A stretch of DNA of 64,000 nt, taken from NCBI GenBank assembly GCA_034086985.1, contig JAXDZG010000012.1, positions 274,468 to 338,467 on the forward strand, read 5' to 3'. Under the pieces are notes generated by a model. That model was not told the DNA's origin. It saw nothing but the letters and a program-made list of their open reading frames with translations, and made no database searches. Both the position numbers and the translations under genes were made by a program. Shown one piece after another: positions 24,875 to 34,229 of the stretch (position 1 is its first letter; the number at the start of each line of letters is the position of its first letter). The DNA comes from Phascolarctobacterium_A sp034086985 (GTDB lineage: Bacteria > Bacillota > Negativicutes > Acidaminococcales > Acidaminococcaceae).

Positions 24875-25267
24875 CTACCTTACTAATCCCAGTTCGTTAA
24901 TCAAAGCCCTTTGTAAAAGATTAGAAAAGTTTATGTTCTGCTCTAAGGCCATATTGTTCAACCAAGCAGGAATAGACAGGGTTTTCTTGACTGCCTTTGC
25001 ATTGTATTTTCTATCATATGCTAGCTTATCAAATGCTACCATCATCACAAATTGCTGATCGTGGAGCTTGATTTTGTTTGGAGGAGAAGCCAAAGGATAC
25101 TCATCAGGAGATTTACCATCCAACATTAAACCAATTACTTCTTGTACATTATCCAATGCTTCTTCTAGAGAATCTCCCTGTGTAAAGCATCCAGGAATAT
25201 CGGGCACATAAACGGAAACACCTATATCTTCAGGTTCAAATATTACAGGGTAAAAGTATTTTTTCAT
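24875..25267 (-). CDS. hicB: HicB antitoxin (second locus)
   Basis: 130 residues from an ATG at 25267 behind GGAAAGGATG. N-terminal partial RNase H fold (YFYPVIFEPEDIGVSVYVPD, IPGCFTQGDSLEEALDN) and C-terminal ribbon-helix-helix type segment VKKTLSIPAWLNNMALEQN. It shares the domain plan of the HicB at 4092 but is clearly divergent. It neutralises the HicA encoded 19 bases upstream and probably represses the promoter. Confidence 0.92.
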   Translation of the reverse strand: MKKYFYPVIFEPEDIGVSVYVPDIPGCFTQGDSLEEALDNVQEVIGLMLDGKSPDEYPLASPPNKIKLHDQQFVMMVAFDKLAYDRKYNAKAVKKTLSIPAWLNNMALEQNINFSNLLQRALINELGLVR

Positions 25268-25286
25268 TCTTATCATCCTTTCCAAA

Positions 25287-25481
25287 CTATTTCTTTATGC
25301 CAGCTTGCTTTAATATAGCGCTTTCCAAGCCCTTTTTTAATTCTTTAGCGTGCATAGGTACTGCAACAGTGATATTTGTTTTTGGATTATAGTACTTTTG
25401 ATGAGATCCATTATTATTCTTGATATAAACAAAGCCATTCTTTTCTAATAGACGAACCATTTCTTTAGGTGTCATTGGCAT
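25287..25481 (-). CDS. hicA: HicA toxin (second locus)
   Basis: 64 residues, ATG at 25481 behind GAGGAGGGG. The sequence PMTPKEMVRLLEKNGFVYIK followed by NNNGSHQKYYNP carries the HicA catalytic histidine in GSH. mRNA-cleaving toxin. First gene of the operon. Confidence 0.93.
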   Translation of the reverse strand: MPMTPKEMVRLLEKNGFVYIKNNNGSHQKYYNPKTNITVAVPMHAKELKKGLESAILKQAGIKK

Positions 25482-25503
25482 CTAAATTCCCCTCCTCATA
25501 GCT

Positions 25504-25532
25504 ATTATACTACGTAATATTACGTATGTAAA
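25504..25532 (-). promoter_or_regulatory. hicAB promoter with a perfect 16-base palindrome in the spacer
   Basis: Minus strand TTTACA (25527-25532) and TATAAT (25504-25509), 17-base spacer. The spacer is almost entirely the palindrome TACGTAATATTACGTA (25511-25526), the expected HicB operator. Confidence 0.85.
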
Positions 25533-25543
25533 GTTCTACAAAT

Positions 25544-25593
25544 AAAAACTCCTAGACTGAGCTTTTGTACTTTTAAAGCCCACTCTAGGAGTT
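25544..25593 (-). terminator. Intrinsic terminator after rpe
   Basis: Ten-base stem AACTCCTAGA (25547-25556) / TCTAGGAGTT (25584-25593), with an inner GCTTT/AAAGC stem, followed on the minus strand by TTTTTATTTG. It ends the def-to-rpe operon. Confidence 0.88.
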
Positions 25594-25629
25594 GAATTAC
25601 CTTATTCTTTTAAAGGATAGTGCGAGATA

Positions 25630-26286
25630 CTACGCCTTCAAGGCCTCGATGGCAGCCTTGATATCCTTAGCGCCGTAGACATAGGAGCCAGCCACGAGAA
25701 TGTTAGCACCGGCCTCGCGCACTAGCTTAGAAGTCTTGTCGTTGATGCCGCCGTCCACCTGAATATCCACATCAAGGCCTGCATCAGTAATCATCTTGCG
25801 CAGGCGAGCAATCTTAGCAACGCTGCTCTCGATAAAGCTCTGGCCACCAAAGCCAGGGTTTACGCTCATAATCAAAACCATATCCACATAAGGAAGAATT
25901 TCCTCGATAGCAGTCAAGGATGTCGCAGGACACAGAGCCACGCCAGCCTTCATGCCCTCAGATTTAATCTGCTGGATGCAGCGATGCAAATGCTTCGTAG
26001 CCTCGGCATGCACCACAATCTGGTCCGCACCGGCAGCCTTAAAATCAGCAATGTATTTTTCGGGATTTTCCACCATCAGATGGCAGTCAAAAAACATCTT
26101 AGTAGTCTTGCGAATGCACTTTACAACCGGTGCACCAAAGGTCAGATTAGGCACGAACAGGCCATCCATCACATCAATATGCACCCAATCAGCTCCAGCT
26201 ACCTCAATCTTCTTAATATCCTCCCCTAATTGCGCAAAATCCGCGGACAAAATGGACGGAGCAATCAAAAGCTTGTTTTGCATCAT
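25630..26286 (-). CDS. rpe: Ribulose-phosphate 3-epimerase
   Basis: 218 residues; ATG at 26286 overlaps the rsgA stop (ATGA). TIM barrel with APSILSADFAQLG, VHIDVMDGLFVPN (metal His and Asp), MSVNPGFGGQSFI (phosphate loop) and IQVDGGIND. It interconverts ribulose-5-phosphate and xylulose-5-phosphate in the pentose phosphate pathway. Last gene of the operon. Confidence 0.96.
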   Translation of the reverse strand: MMQNKLLIAPSILSADFAQLGEDIKKIEVAGADWVHIDVMDGLFVPNLTFGAPVVKCIRKTTKMFFDCHLMVENPEKYIADFKAAGADQIVVHAEATKHLHRCIQQIKSEGMKAGVALCPATSLTAIEEILPYVDMVLIMSVNPGFGGQSFIESSVAKIARLRKMITDAGLDVDIQVDGGINDKTSKLVREAGANILVAGSYVYGAKDIKAAIEALKA

Positions 26287-27170
26287 TTTCTTCCCTCTTT
26301 CTCTTTTAATAAGCGTATTTCTTCCAGCATGGCTAGATAGGACTCATAACGACTCCGGGCAATGGCACCGCTAGCCACAGACTCCTTCACCCCGCAGATA
26401 GGCTCATGGGTGTGGGAGCAGGGACAGAAGCGACAGCCAGCCTCATATTGGGCAAATTCCCGAAAAGCAGCCAAGGCCTGCTCCGGCTCCATACCCTCCA
26501 GGAGCAAATTGCCAAAGCCAGGAGTATCCGCAATATAACCCTCGTCAAAGGGTAGCAGCTGAGCAAAGCGGGTGGTGTGCTTACCGCGACCAATCTTCTC
26601 ACTCACCGCCCCCGTGCGCAAATCCACACTGCTGTCGATAGCATTGATCGTGGACGACTTGCCCACACCGGAGGGCCCGCCAAAAGCGCATATCTTCCCC
26701 TTCAAGCGCTCCCGCAGAGCCTCCACACCCGTGCCATTTTTCGCAGATAAGGTAAAGACCTCGTAGCCAATGGACTCATAAGTGGTGCGTACCGCTGCAA
26801 TAAGCCCCTCCGGCGCCTGGTCCTCCTTATTCAGCACCAAAATGGCCGGAATACGGGCCAATTCTGCCAAGGCCAGCAGCTTATCTGCCAAAAGATAGCT
26901 AAAATCCGGCGCAGCACAGGCAAAGGTAGCCACAAATAAATCCAGATTGGCCATGGTGGGCCGAAGCAGGAAATTCTTGCGCGGCAGCACCTTTTTAATC
27001 ATGCCCTCGCCCTTCTCACCGGGCTCCAGCAGCACCGCATCCCCCGTGGCCAAGGAAAAACGGTTCTGCTTCATCTTGCCCTTGACCTTACAGGTATACA
27101 CGCTTGCGCCCACCTGCACATAATAATAACCATTATAATTTTTTAAAACAAGTCCTTGGAGCTCGCTCAT
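26283..27170 (-). CDS. rsgA: Ribosome small subunit GTPase RsgA
   Basis: 295 residues from ATG at 27170 (MSELQGLVLKNYNGYYYV) with AAAGG upstream. N-terminal OB fold, then a circularly permuted GTPase: LVLNKEDQ (G4) precedes GGPSGVGKSSTINA (G1) and DTPGFGNL (G3). The C-terminal zinc knuckle is CRFCPCSHTHEPIC. It matures and checks the 30S subunit. It lies between prkC and rpe, a common Firmicute arrangement. Confidence 0.96.
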   Translation of the reverse strand: MSELQGLVLKNYNGYYYVQVGASVYTCKVKGKMKQNRFSLATGDAVLLEPGEKGEGMIKKVLPRKNFLLRPTMANLDLFVATFACAAPDFSYLLADKLLALAELARIPAILVLNKEDQAPEGLIAAVRTTYESIGYEVFTLSAKNGTGVEALRERLKGKICAFGGPSGVGKSSTINAIDSSVDLRTGAVSEKIGRGKHTTRFAQLLPFDEGYIADTPGFGNLLLEGMEPEQALAAFREFAQYEAGCRFCPCSHTHEPICGVKESVASGAIARSRYESYLAMLEEIRLLKEKEGRK

Positions 27171-27171
27171 T

Positions 27172-29214
27172 TTACAAAACCTTTTCGCTGGCAGGCTTGC
27201 CATTTACATAAAGAACCACGCGGCCAATCCCCTCGTATTCCACTCTTTGACGCAGACGCACGCCGCCGCGTTGGGTACCACTATACATAGTAGCCTTGCC
27301 ATTGTCATCAATCAGCACCAGCTGTACCTGCACCGGCTTATTGCCCGGTACCACAAAATCCACATAGGTGCTCTTCTTTTGGCCGCTGCCCGCTGCCACA
27401 GAAATGCTTACAGCATCCCCAGCGCCAATCTTCGTGCCTGCGTTAGGATTGGAAGCCAAAACCACATTCTTCACAGCACTGTGATCATTAACCTCCTTCA
27501 CCTCGCCTAGCTTCAGGCCAGCCTGTTCCAAGAGACGTTTAGCGTCGACAATGGATTTGCCAATCAAATTGGGTACTTCCTTATCGCCCTCGTTAACGAT
27601 TAAATCAATGCCGCTACCCTTAGGAGCCTTATCCAAGGCCTTGGGACCCTGGGCCAGAACCACGCCAATGCGCTGACCCTCTACATGCTTTTTGGTAATC
27701 TTGCCAACCTTAAAGCCAGCCTCTAAGAGGGTATTTTCCGCCTTGCTTTCGCTCATGCCCACCACATCGGGCACAGCCTTCAGCTCCGCACCCTTGCTGA
27801 TGGTAAGGATAATCAGGCTGCGCTGCTTGCGCTTTTCGCCGGCCTTGGGGGACTGCTCCATAACCGTGCCAGGCTTAAACTGAGCCGGGTCACCGTATTT
27901 TTCCTCCAGCTCCACCTTAAATCCCTTTTCCTCCAACACATTCTGAGCCTCCACCACTGTCATATTCTTTACATCGGGCACAGCAAGCTCCTGCAAATTG
28001 CGATTAAAGATAAAATGCGCCACCACGGAAATAGCCACCACACAGGCGGTTATATAAATTACAAGCTTCGTATAATTAATTTTTCTTTTCTTCATATCCC
28101 CTAGTAGACCTGCCTTCCCCTCATCTTTAGACTTCTGCTCAAAGCTTTCCTGCGGCTTAGCTGCCGCTGCCTCTATTACAGCCTCCTGCTCAGGCTCAGC
28201 TACAGGCTGCACCTCGCTGCGTGGCATCTTGGGCAGGGCGATGGTTGCGCCCATCTCCTCATCCTCTGGCTGACGCCTCACCGGCTTCATAATCACCGTA
28301 GCTCCCTCTTCATCCGGAGTACTCATAGCGGCTGCCGCTGCCTGCATACGCCCCAGCTCCTGGGTATAATCCTCGTTGCTAAAGGGGAAAAGCTTCATCT
28401 TTAAATTCAGCAAATCCTTGCGCAGCTGTGCCGCATTGCCGTAGCGGTCCTCACAGCGCTTAGCCAAGGCCTTATCCATGATCTCCTGCAGACCCTCTGG
28501 CACATTTTCCATAAAGTCTGCCAGCCGTGGAATGGGCTTCTCCACATGCATCATGGCCACAGCCACTGCGGTCGTTCCCTTATAAGGTACCTGCCCAGTG
28601 AGCATTTCAAAAAGCACAATGCCTAAGGAATACACATCGCTGCAGGCAGTAATCTTGCCGCCGCTGGCCTGCTCCGGCGAAATATAATGCACGGAGCCCA
28701 TAACGGATTTAGAATAAACTACCGTTTGATTGGTCACCATCTTGGCAATGCCAAAATCCGCAATCTTGGGATTCATATTCTTATCCAGTAAAATATTTTG
28801 CGGCTTAATATCACAGTGCACAATATGATGACTATGGGCATGCTGCAGCGCATCCGCCAAGCGCACGCCGATTTCCAAAACAGCATTCAAGCTTAGCTTG
28901 TGCTCCTGCATATACTCCTTCAGAGTAACGCCATCCACATATTCCATCACAATATATTGATTATTGCCCTCGGACACAACATCGTAGATATTGATAATGT
29001 AGGGATGCACCAAGCGCGCAGCGGACTTAGCCTCACGCTGGAACTGCTCTAAGAGCTCCTTGTCGCTGAGGAATTGGTCCCGCAGCATTTTCACAGCCAC
29101 ATTACGGTCCAAGAGCTCGTCATGGGCCAGGAAAACCTCGGCCATACCGCCGTTGCCCACGGGACGGATAATCTTATAGCGTCCGTTCAATATGGTCTTG
29201 TCCTGCTTATCCAT
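27172..29214 (-). CDS. prkC: Serine/threonine protein kinase with PASTA domains
   Basis: 680 residues. Kinase domain at about 10-270: GNGGMAEVFLAHD glycine loop, HCDIKPQNILLD catalytic loop, DFGIAKM. A basic juxtamembrane stretch and a single membrane helix (TKLVIYITACVVAISVVAHF) follow near 375-400. Outside the cell are three PASTA repeats (about 405-610) and a C-terminal beta-rich domain of about 70 residues. It senses peptidoglycan fragments or lipid II and phosphorylates growth and wall proteins. Its start overlaps the phosphatase gene stop by eight bases. Confidence 0.95.
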   Translation of the reverse strand: MDKQDKTILNGRYKIIRPVGNGGMAEVFLAHDELLDRNVAVKMLRDQFLSDKELLEQFQREAKSAARLVHPYIINIYDVVSEGNNQYIVMEYVDGVTLKEYMQEHKLSLNAVLEIGVRLADALQHAHSHHIVHCDIKPQNILLDKNMNPKIADFGIAKMVTNQTVVYSKSVMGSVHYISPEQASGGKITACSDVYSLGIVLFEMLTGQVPYKGTTAVAVAMMHVEKPIPRLADFMENVPEGLQEIMDKALAKRCEDRYGNAAQLRKDLLNLKMKLFPFSNEDYTQELGRMQAAAAAMSTPDEEGATVIMKPVRRQPEDEEMGATIALPKMPRSEVQPVAEPEQEAVIEAAAAKPQESFEQKSKDEGKAGLLGDMKKRKINYTKLVIYITACVVAISVVAHFIFNRNLQELAVPDVKNMTVVEAQNVLEEKGFKVELEEKYGDPAQFKPGTVMEQSPKAGEKRKQRSLIILTISKGAELKAVPDVVGMSESKAENTLLEAGFKVGKITKKHVEGQRIGVVLAQGPKALDKAPKGSGIDLIVNEGDKEVPNLIGKSIVDAKRLLEQAGLKLGEVKEVNDHSAVKNVVLASNPNAGTKIGAGDAVSISVAAGSGQKKSTYVDFVVPGNKPVQVQLVLIDDNGKATMYSGTQRGGVRLRQRVEYEGIGRVVLYVNGKPASEKVL

Positions 29215-29962
29215 GCAAGCCTTCCTCCTCCCCAGTTTGCTTATCCTGTAAATCGATTAAAATAAAGGAAACATTGTCCCTGCCGCCGTTGCTCAGACTG
29301 CGCTCTAAGAGCTCGTCAGCAACCTTTTCCAAGTCCTCACCGGCCATAATTTCTAAAATCTCCTGCTCCCGCAGCATATCGCTCAGGCCATCGCTACACA
29401 GGAGCAGCCTATCATCGGGCAGCAGTTTAAAATGCAGGCTATCCGAGCGCACGCTCTCTTCAACGCCCAAGGCCTTCATCAGCACGTGGCGCTGAGGATG
29501 GATAAAGGCTTCCTCCTCGGTGATTTCGCCATTGGCCTGCAAATCGGCCACATAGGTGTGGTCGCGAGTGACCTGCACCAAATTGCCCTCCCGATAGGTA
29601 TAAAGCCTGCTGTCGCCCACATGGCAGCAATAGGCCGTGCCATCACCGGGCAAATAGAGTGCAGTCATGGTAGTACCCATGCCGGTGAATTTATCGTTGC
29701 TCACCGCCATTTTAAAGACATGGGTATTGGCCTTATCAAAGGCATCTACCAGCACCTTGCGAATATTCTGCTCGCCCTGCTCATGGCGCAGGCTATGGGT
29801 ACCGGCCTCAAAGGCCTTGATAATGGCCCGACTGGCAATCTCGCCTGCCGCATAACCGCCCATACCATCCGCTACAGCGAATAAATAGGGCTCGCGCACT
29901 AGCAGTGCATCCTCGTTATTCTCCCTGACCAGGCCCACATGGGTCCTACTGACTACCTGCAT
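29207..29962 (-). CDS. stp: PP2C-type serine/threonine phosphatase
   Basis: 251 residues, ATG at 29962 overlapping the rlmN stop (TAATG). Metal-binding motifs: RENNEDALLV, FAVADGMGGYAAGE, CHVGDSRLYTY, LLCSDGLSDML, and GGRDNVSFILIDL at the end. It reverses PrkC phosphorylation. The phosphatase-kinase-rsgA order is standard in Firmicutes. Confidence 0.96.
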   Translation of the reverse strand: MQVVSRTHVGLVRENNEDALLVREPYLFAVADGMGGYAAGEIASRAIIKAFEAGTHSLRHEQGEQNIRKVLVDAFDKANTHVFKMAVSNDKFTGMGTTMTALYLPGDGTAYCCHVGDSRLYTYREGNLVQVTRDHTYVADLQANGEITEEEAFIHPQRHVLMKALGVEESVRSDSLHFKLLPDDRLLLCSDGLSDMLREQEILEIMAGEDLEKVADELLERSLSNGGRDNVSFILIDLQDKQTGEEEGLHG

Positions 29963-31020
29963 TATTTTTGCTCCTGTTCCTTGGCAAATTTGGCCCGCAG
30001 CTGACCACAGGCTGCATCAATATCCTTGCCCATTTCCTTACGCACGGTGGCGTTGATCCTGTTTTTAGCCAGCACCCTTACAAAGCGCTCGATGGCTGCC
30101 TTGCTGGGGCGCTCAAAGCCCTGCTCCGGCACAGGATTGGCCGGAATTAAATTCACGCTGGCGTGCTTGTAGCGCAGATAATTGCTCAAAAGCTCCGCAT
30201 CCTGCACGCTATCGTTTTTATCCTTTAATAAAATATATTCATAGGTCACCTGACGGCCACCAGCCTGACTATAAGCCTCCGCCGCGGCAATCACATCCAC
30301 AAAGGGAAAGCCCTTGTTCACCGGCATCAGGCTCGTTCGCAAATCGTTGCGCACCGCATGGAGGGACACAGCCAAATTAATGGGCTTGCCCTGCTCGGCC
30401 AGGCGGTTAATGCCTGGGATGATGCCGCAGGTGGAAATAGTCATATTGCGGTAGCTCATGAAGCAGGTGTCCTCACGGTGGAGGAAGTCCAGCGCGCCTA
30501 GCACTGCATCGAAGTTGAGCATGGGCTCGCCGCTGCCCATCACGACCACGCGGGAAACCATTTGCTTTTGCTCACGGATGCGTTCGTTGAATAAATAAAC
30601 CTGCGCAATGATTTCGGCGGCGGTCAGATTGCGTACCGCTCCCTTGAGTCCGCTTGCACAAAAGGCGCAGTGCATATCGCAGCCTACTTGGCTGGAAACG
30701 CAGACGCTGTAGCCATAGTCATGATGCATAAGCACTGTTTCCACGCTATTGCCATCGGGCAGGCCTAATAAGAGCTTGCTGGTCATGCCATCGCTGGAGT
30801 TTTGCTCACGCAAGATGGTAATTGCGCGAGGCAAAACGGTGAAGCTCTCTTCCAAAATGGAGATATCGGCCTTGCTCAGATTGTGCATGGCGCTAAAGTC
30901 AAAAACGGACTTTTGGTACAGCCATTGGAAGATTTGCTTAGCCCGGAACTTTTTCAAGCCCTTGCTCGCCAGCACCTCCTGCAATTCTTCAATTGTTAAA
31001 CCAAAAATATCGATTTTCAT
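29962..31020 (-). CDS. rlmN: 23S rRNA adenine-2503-C2 methyltransferase (dual rRNA/tRNA)
   Basis: 352 residues from ATG at 31020, overlapping the rsmB stop. Radical SAM motif CDMHCAFC (CX3CX2C), SSQVGC before it, GSGEPMLNFD, and MTISTCGIIPGINRLAE with the C-terminal catalytic cysteine region. It methylates A2503 of 23S rRNA and A37 of some tRNAs. Confidence 0.96.
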   Translation of the reverse strand: MKIDIFGLTIEELQEVLASKGLKKFRAKQIFQWLYQKSVFDFSAMHNLSKADISILEESFTVLPRAITILREQNSSDGMTSKLLLGLPDGNSVETVLMHHDYGYSVCVSSQVGCDMHCAFCASGLKGAVRNLTAAEIIAQVYLFNERIREQKQMVSRVVVMGSGEPMLNFDAVLGALDFLHREDTCFMSYRNMTISTCGIIPGINRLAEQGKPINLAVSLHAVRNDLRTSLMPVNKGFPFVDVIAAAEAYSQAGGRQVTYEYILLKDKNDSVQDAELLSNYLRYKHASVNLIPANPVPEQGFERPSKAAIERFVRVLAKNRINATVRKEMGKDIDAACGQLRAKFAKEQEQK

Positions 31021-32465
31021 GCTCGCTCCAGTATGCAAATATAAAAGCCGTCTATTTTGTCAACTTGTGGCAGGAGCTGTAGCTCCTCCACCATCTCTCC
31101 TGTAAGAGGATGGGTGAAGGGCACCCGCTGCCACGCGGGATTTTTCGCTAAAAATTCTTCAATTAAGTAGTGATTTTCCGACTGCTCAATGGTGCAGGTG
31201 CTATAGACTAGGCGTCCGCCCTCCTTCACATATTGAGCAGCGTTATTTAAGATTGCTAGCTGCAGGAGCGGAAAGAGCTTCAGGTCCTTGCGCTCCTTAC
31301 GCCAGCGGGCCTCCGCCCGCCGTCTCAGGACGCCCAGCCCTGAACAGGGCGCGTCTACCAGCACTCTGTCGAATTTTGCGAGCCAGTCGGCTCGCAAAAC
31401 ACTGCCATCGTTCAGCGTAGGCTGAATGATGCTGATGCCGAGGCGGGCTGCATTCTCCCCAATCAGGCCTAGCTTGTGCTCGTGAACGTCGCAGGCAGTG
31501 ATACTGCCTGCGTTGTGCATTAGCTGCGCCAAATGGGTGGTTTTACCACCTGGGGCGCTGCACAGGTCCAGGACGTCCATGCCGGGGGTCGGGGCTAGCA
31601 GCCCCGCCACCAGCATGGAGCTTTCGTCCTGGACGTAGAAGGCACTGGGCATTTGCGCGAACAGTTCGCTTAAGCTGGTATTGTTCAGCTTAGTGACTAC
31701 GATGCCGTCCTCGCACCAGGTGGAGGGAATAACCTCCGCTCCAAGTGTAGTGAGATCTTCTATTAAACGCTCCCGCGTCGTTACTAAGGTATTGGTGCGT
31801 AAGCAGGTGGGTGCCGAGGTATTGTTGAAGGCTAAAAGTGCCTCCGTGCCTTCCTTACCCCAGGGCCCAAGCCAACGCTTGACGAGCCAGCGCGGATGGT
31901 AATATTTCAAGGCTAAATAACCTGCATCATCTGCTGCTGGGTCCGGCCAAGCCAGCTCCCCCGCCTGCTGCTTGCGCAGCAGGCCGCGTAAGACGCCGTT
32001 CACTAGCTTGGCGCTACCCTCATTGCTGACGCAACGGGTCAGCTTTACGGCCTCGTTCACTGCTGCCGAAGCGGGAATGCGCTCCATATACAGCAATTGG
32101 TACGCGCTCAGTCTGAGCACCGCAAGGACGGATTGCTCTAGCTTGTCCAGCGGCCGCGTTACGCATTGGGCCAAGTACCAATCTAGCGTCCCAAGAGCCT
32201 TTACTGTGCCATAGACCAGCTCCGTAAAGAGGCGGCGTTCCACCGCCTCCAGCTGGTGTGCGCGCAGGTATTTATTAATGGCCAAATTGGTATAAGCGCC
32301 CTCGTCCAGCACCTGAACAAGCACGGCTAACGCCGCGCCTCTTGCGTTCAGGGGCAGCTTGGGCATTTGCTTACCAGCGCTTGGGGCAGGCTTGCTTATT
32401 TGTTTGCCCTTTTGTTTACTTTTTCTATATGCAATTGTAGCTTCAGCTTGCTTGCTAGTTTGCAT
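31017..32465 (-). CDS. rsmB: 16S rRNA cytosine-967-C5 methyltransferase
   Basis: 482 residues from ATG at 32465, which stands ten bases inside the end of the DUF116 gene with AAGGAAAAG before it. A lysine-rich start of about 35 residues, an N-terminal NusB-like RNA-binding domain (residues 40-165), then the methyltransferase fold: DLCSAPGGKTTHLAQLM, VDAPCSGLGVLRRR (catalytic Cys) and VYSTCTIEQSENHYLI (second Cys). Confidence 0.95.
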   Translation of the reverse strand: MQTSKQAEATIAYRKSKQKGKQISKPAPSAGKQMPKLPLNARGAALAVLVQVLDEGAYTNLAINKYLRAHQLEAVERRLFTELVYGTVKALGTLDWYLAQCVTRPLDKLEQSVLAVLRLSAYQLLYMERIPASAAVNEAVKLTRCVSNEGSAKLVNGVLRGLLRKQQAGELAWPDPAADDAGYLALKYYHPRWLVKRWLGPWGKEGTEALLAFNNTSAPTCLRTNTLVTTRERLIEDLTTLGAEVIPSTWCEDGIVVTKLNNTSLSELFAQMPSAFYVQDESSMLVAGLLAPTPGMDVLDLCSAPGGKTTHLAQLMHNAGSITACDVHEHKLGLIGENAARLGISIIQPTLNDGSVLRADWLAKFDRVLVDAPCSGLGVLRRRAEARWRKERKDLKLFPLLQLAILNNAAQYVKEGGRLVYSTCTIEQSENHYLIEEFLAKNPAWQRVPFTHPLTGEMVEELQLLPQVDKIDGFYICILERA

Positions 32466-33252
32466 CTCGATTCTTTTCCTTAGCTTCCTCGTCATCCATA
32501 AAGGTTAAAACTGCGGCCTCCAGCTTTTTCATATCCACTCTTGTGTTAAAGCAGGGACCAAAGGGGCGCTCGTTAAGCACGCCCAGCACCGGCAGCGGGA
32601 ATACATCCTGGATGCCGCTGGTTAAATCCCGCTCGCAGGCCACGGCCACAATGGCTTTTGGCCTTGCCTGCTTCACCATTTGCCGCGCCAGGGTACCACC
32701 GGTGGCCACAGCCAAATGGCAGCCGTATTTATGGGCCAAGCCCAGCATGGAGCCCACGCTGCAGCCACCGCACTGACGGCAGTTTTCCACGTTACGAGTG
32801 ATCTTGTGCACGCAGGTATCCTTTTGGATGCAATGAGGTGTTAAAATTAAAATTCTGTTGGCAGGAACCTTTACCCGATGCTGTAGCACCAGATTATTGC
32901 TGACCTCGATAAAGGACTGCTCGATTTTTTCTCTGGGAATGTTAAAAATTCTGCCCAAAACCACGGCAAAGGGAAAGAGGATATTGATGGCCTTCCAAGC
33001 CCAGATGAAGAGCAGCTTCATCACGGGAATACCCAAAAGGGCCATGACAATGCCCACTACGCCGCTTAAAAGGGCAATGACGATAACAATCGAAAGAACG
33101 CCAAAGGCAATGGGCAGTGTCCAGTTGATTTGGGCTAGTCCTGGCACAGTCACCTTCCAGACCATGTAGACCATGATGGCACCGATGAGGGCGCTTACGG
33201 AGGTCAGAGCCATGAATATGCGTTTTTTCGGTTTAAATGCATCTTCCATCAT
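32455..33252 (-). CDS. DUF116 membrane protein with cysteine cluster
   Basis: 265 residues, ATG at 33252 behind AGGAG. Two to three membrane helices in the first 110 residues, then a cytoplasmic DUF116 domain with cysteines in TPHCIQKDTCVHKI and NCRQCGGCSVGSML that could bind iron-sulfur or zinc. The family is common in anaerobes and often lies between fmt and rsmB, as here. Function unknown. Confidence 0.9.
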   Translation of the reverse strand: MMEDAFKPKKRIFMALTSVSALIGAIMVYMVWKVTVPGLAQINWTLPIAFGVLSIVIVIALLSGVVGIVMALLGIPVMKLLFIWAWKAINILFPFAVVLGRIFNIPREKIEQSFIEVSNNLVLQHRVKVPANRILILTPHCIQKDTCVHKITRNVENCRQCGGCSVGSMLGLAHKYGCHLAVATGGTLARQMVKQARPKAIVAVACERDLTSGIQDVFPLPVLGVLNERPFGPCFNTRVDMKKLEAAVLTFMDDEEAKEKNRDAN

Positions 33253-33274
33253 TTGAAAGACTCCTTACTTATTA

Positions 33275-34216
33275 CTATTGCAAGCCCAATACATCGCCCA
33301 CCTGCACGCCGCGGCCGTTGATAAAGACTTGGGCGGGCATGCGTTTTTTGGATTCGGGCTGTACCTCGGTGATTTCCACCACACCGCTGCCACAGGCTAC
33401 AAAAAAGCTGCGCTTGCTTACTTCAACTACGGTACCGGGAGTAGCCTCGCTAGTCTTATCGGTGAGGCGGCTGCACCAGATTTTCAAATTCTTGCCATTA
33501 GGCAGGCTGGTGAAGGTGCTGGGAGCAGGGTTAAAGCCGCGGATTAAGTTGTGCACCTCATGGGCGGACTTAGACCAATCAATTCGCTCCATGCTGCGGT
33601 CTAAGAGGGTTGCGTAGGTAGCTTCCTCGTTATTTTGGGGCTCGGCAACTGCGGTACCGGCCTCGATTTTATCGATAACGGTCAAGAGCAGCTCCGCGCC
33701 CTTGGTCTTGAGCTCGTCGTGGAGCTCGCCCATGGTGGTGTTTTCGCCGATGGGCACAAACACTTTATCCAGCATGGCGCCGGTGTCCATACCGATATCC
33801 ATTTGCATAATGGTGACGCCGGACTCCTTTTCGCCCTTGATAATGGCATATTGAATGGGCGCTGCGCCGCGATATTTGGGCAGCAAGGAGGCGTGCACGT
33901 TGATGCAGCCATATTTAGGCATGGATAAAATCTCTTGGCTCAAGAATTGGCCAAAGGCAGCTACGACGATCAGATCGGGCTGCATGTCCCGCAGAATTTG
34001 CACAAATTCCGGAGTCTTAACCTTTTGGGGCTGGTAGACCTCGTAGCCCTTGCTCAGTGCATATTCCTTAACGGGAGTCATGAGCATTTTATTGCCCCGT
34101 CCCTTGGGACGGTCGGGCTGGGTTACTACGCCCACGATTTCGTGTTTACCCCACTGGCTCAGAGCCGCTAGGCTCCCTACAGCAAAGTCCGGGGTTCCCA
34201 TAAATACTATACGCAT
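33275..34216 (-). CDS. fmt: Methionyl-tRNA formyltransferase
   Basis: 313 residues, ATG at 34216 behind AGGTAATC. IVFMGTPDFAVGSLAAL, and INVHASLLPKYRGAAPIQYA with the catalytic His and folate-binding SLLPKYRG, then QMDIGMDTGAML. It formylates initiator Met-tRNA. Pairs with def, 14 bases upstream. Confidence 0.97.
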   Translation of the reverse strand: MRIVFMGTPDFAVGSLAALSQWGKHEIVGVVTQPDRPKGRGNKMLMTPVKEYALSKGYEVYQPQKVKTPEFVQILRDMQPDLIVVAAFGQFLSQEILSMPKYGCINVHASLLPKYRGAAPIQYAIIKGEKESGVTIMQMDIGMDTGAMLDKVFVPIGENTTMGELHDELKTKGAELLLTVIDKIEAGTAVAEPQNNEEATYATLLDRSMERIDWSKSAHEVHNLIRGFNPAPSTFTSLPNGKNLKIWCSRLTDKTSEATPGTVVEVSKRSFFVACGSGVVEITEVQPESKKRMPAQVFINGRGVQVGDVLGLQ

Positions 34217-34229
34217 GTTGATTACCTCA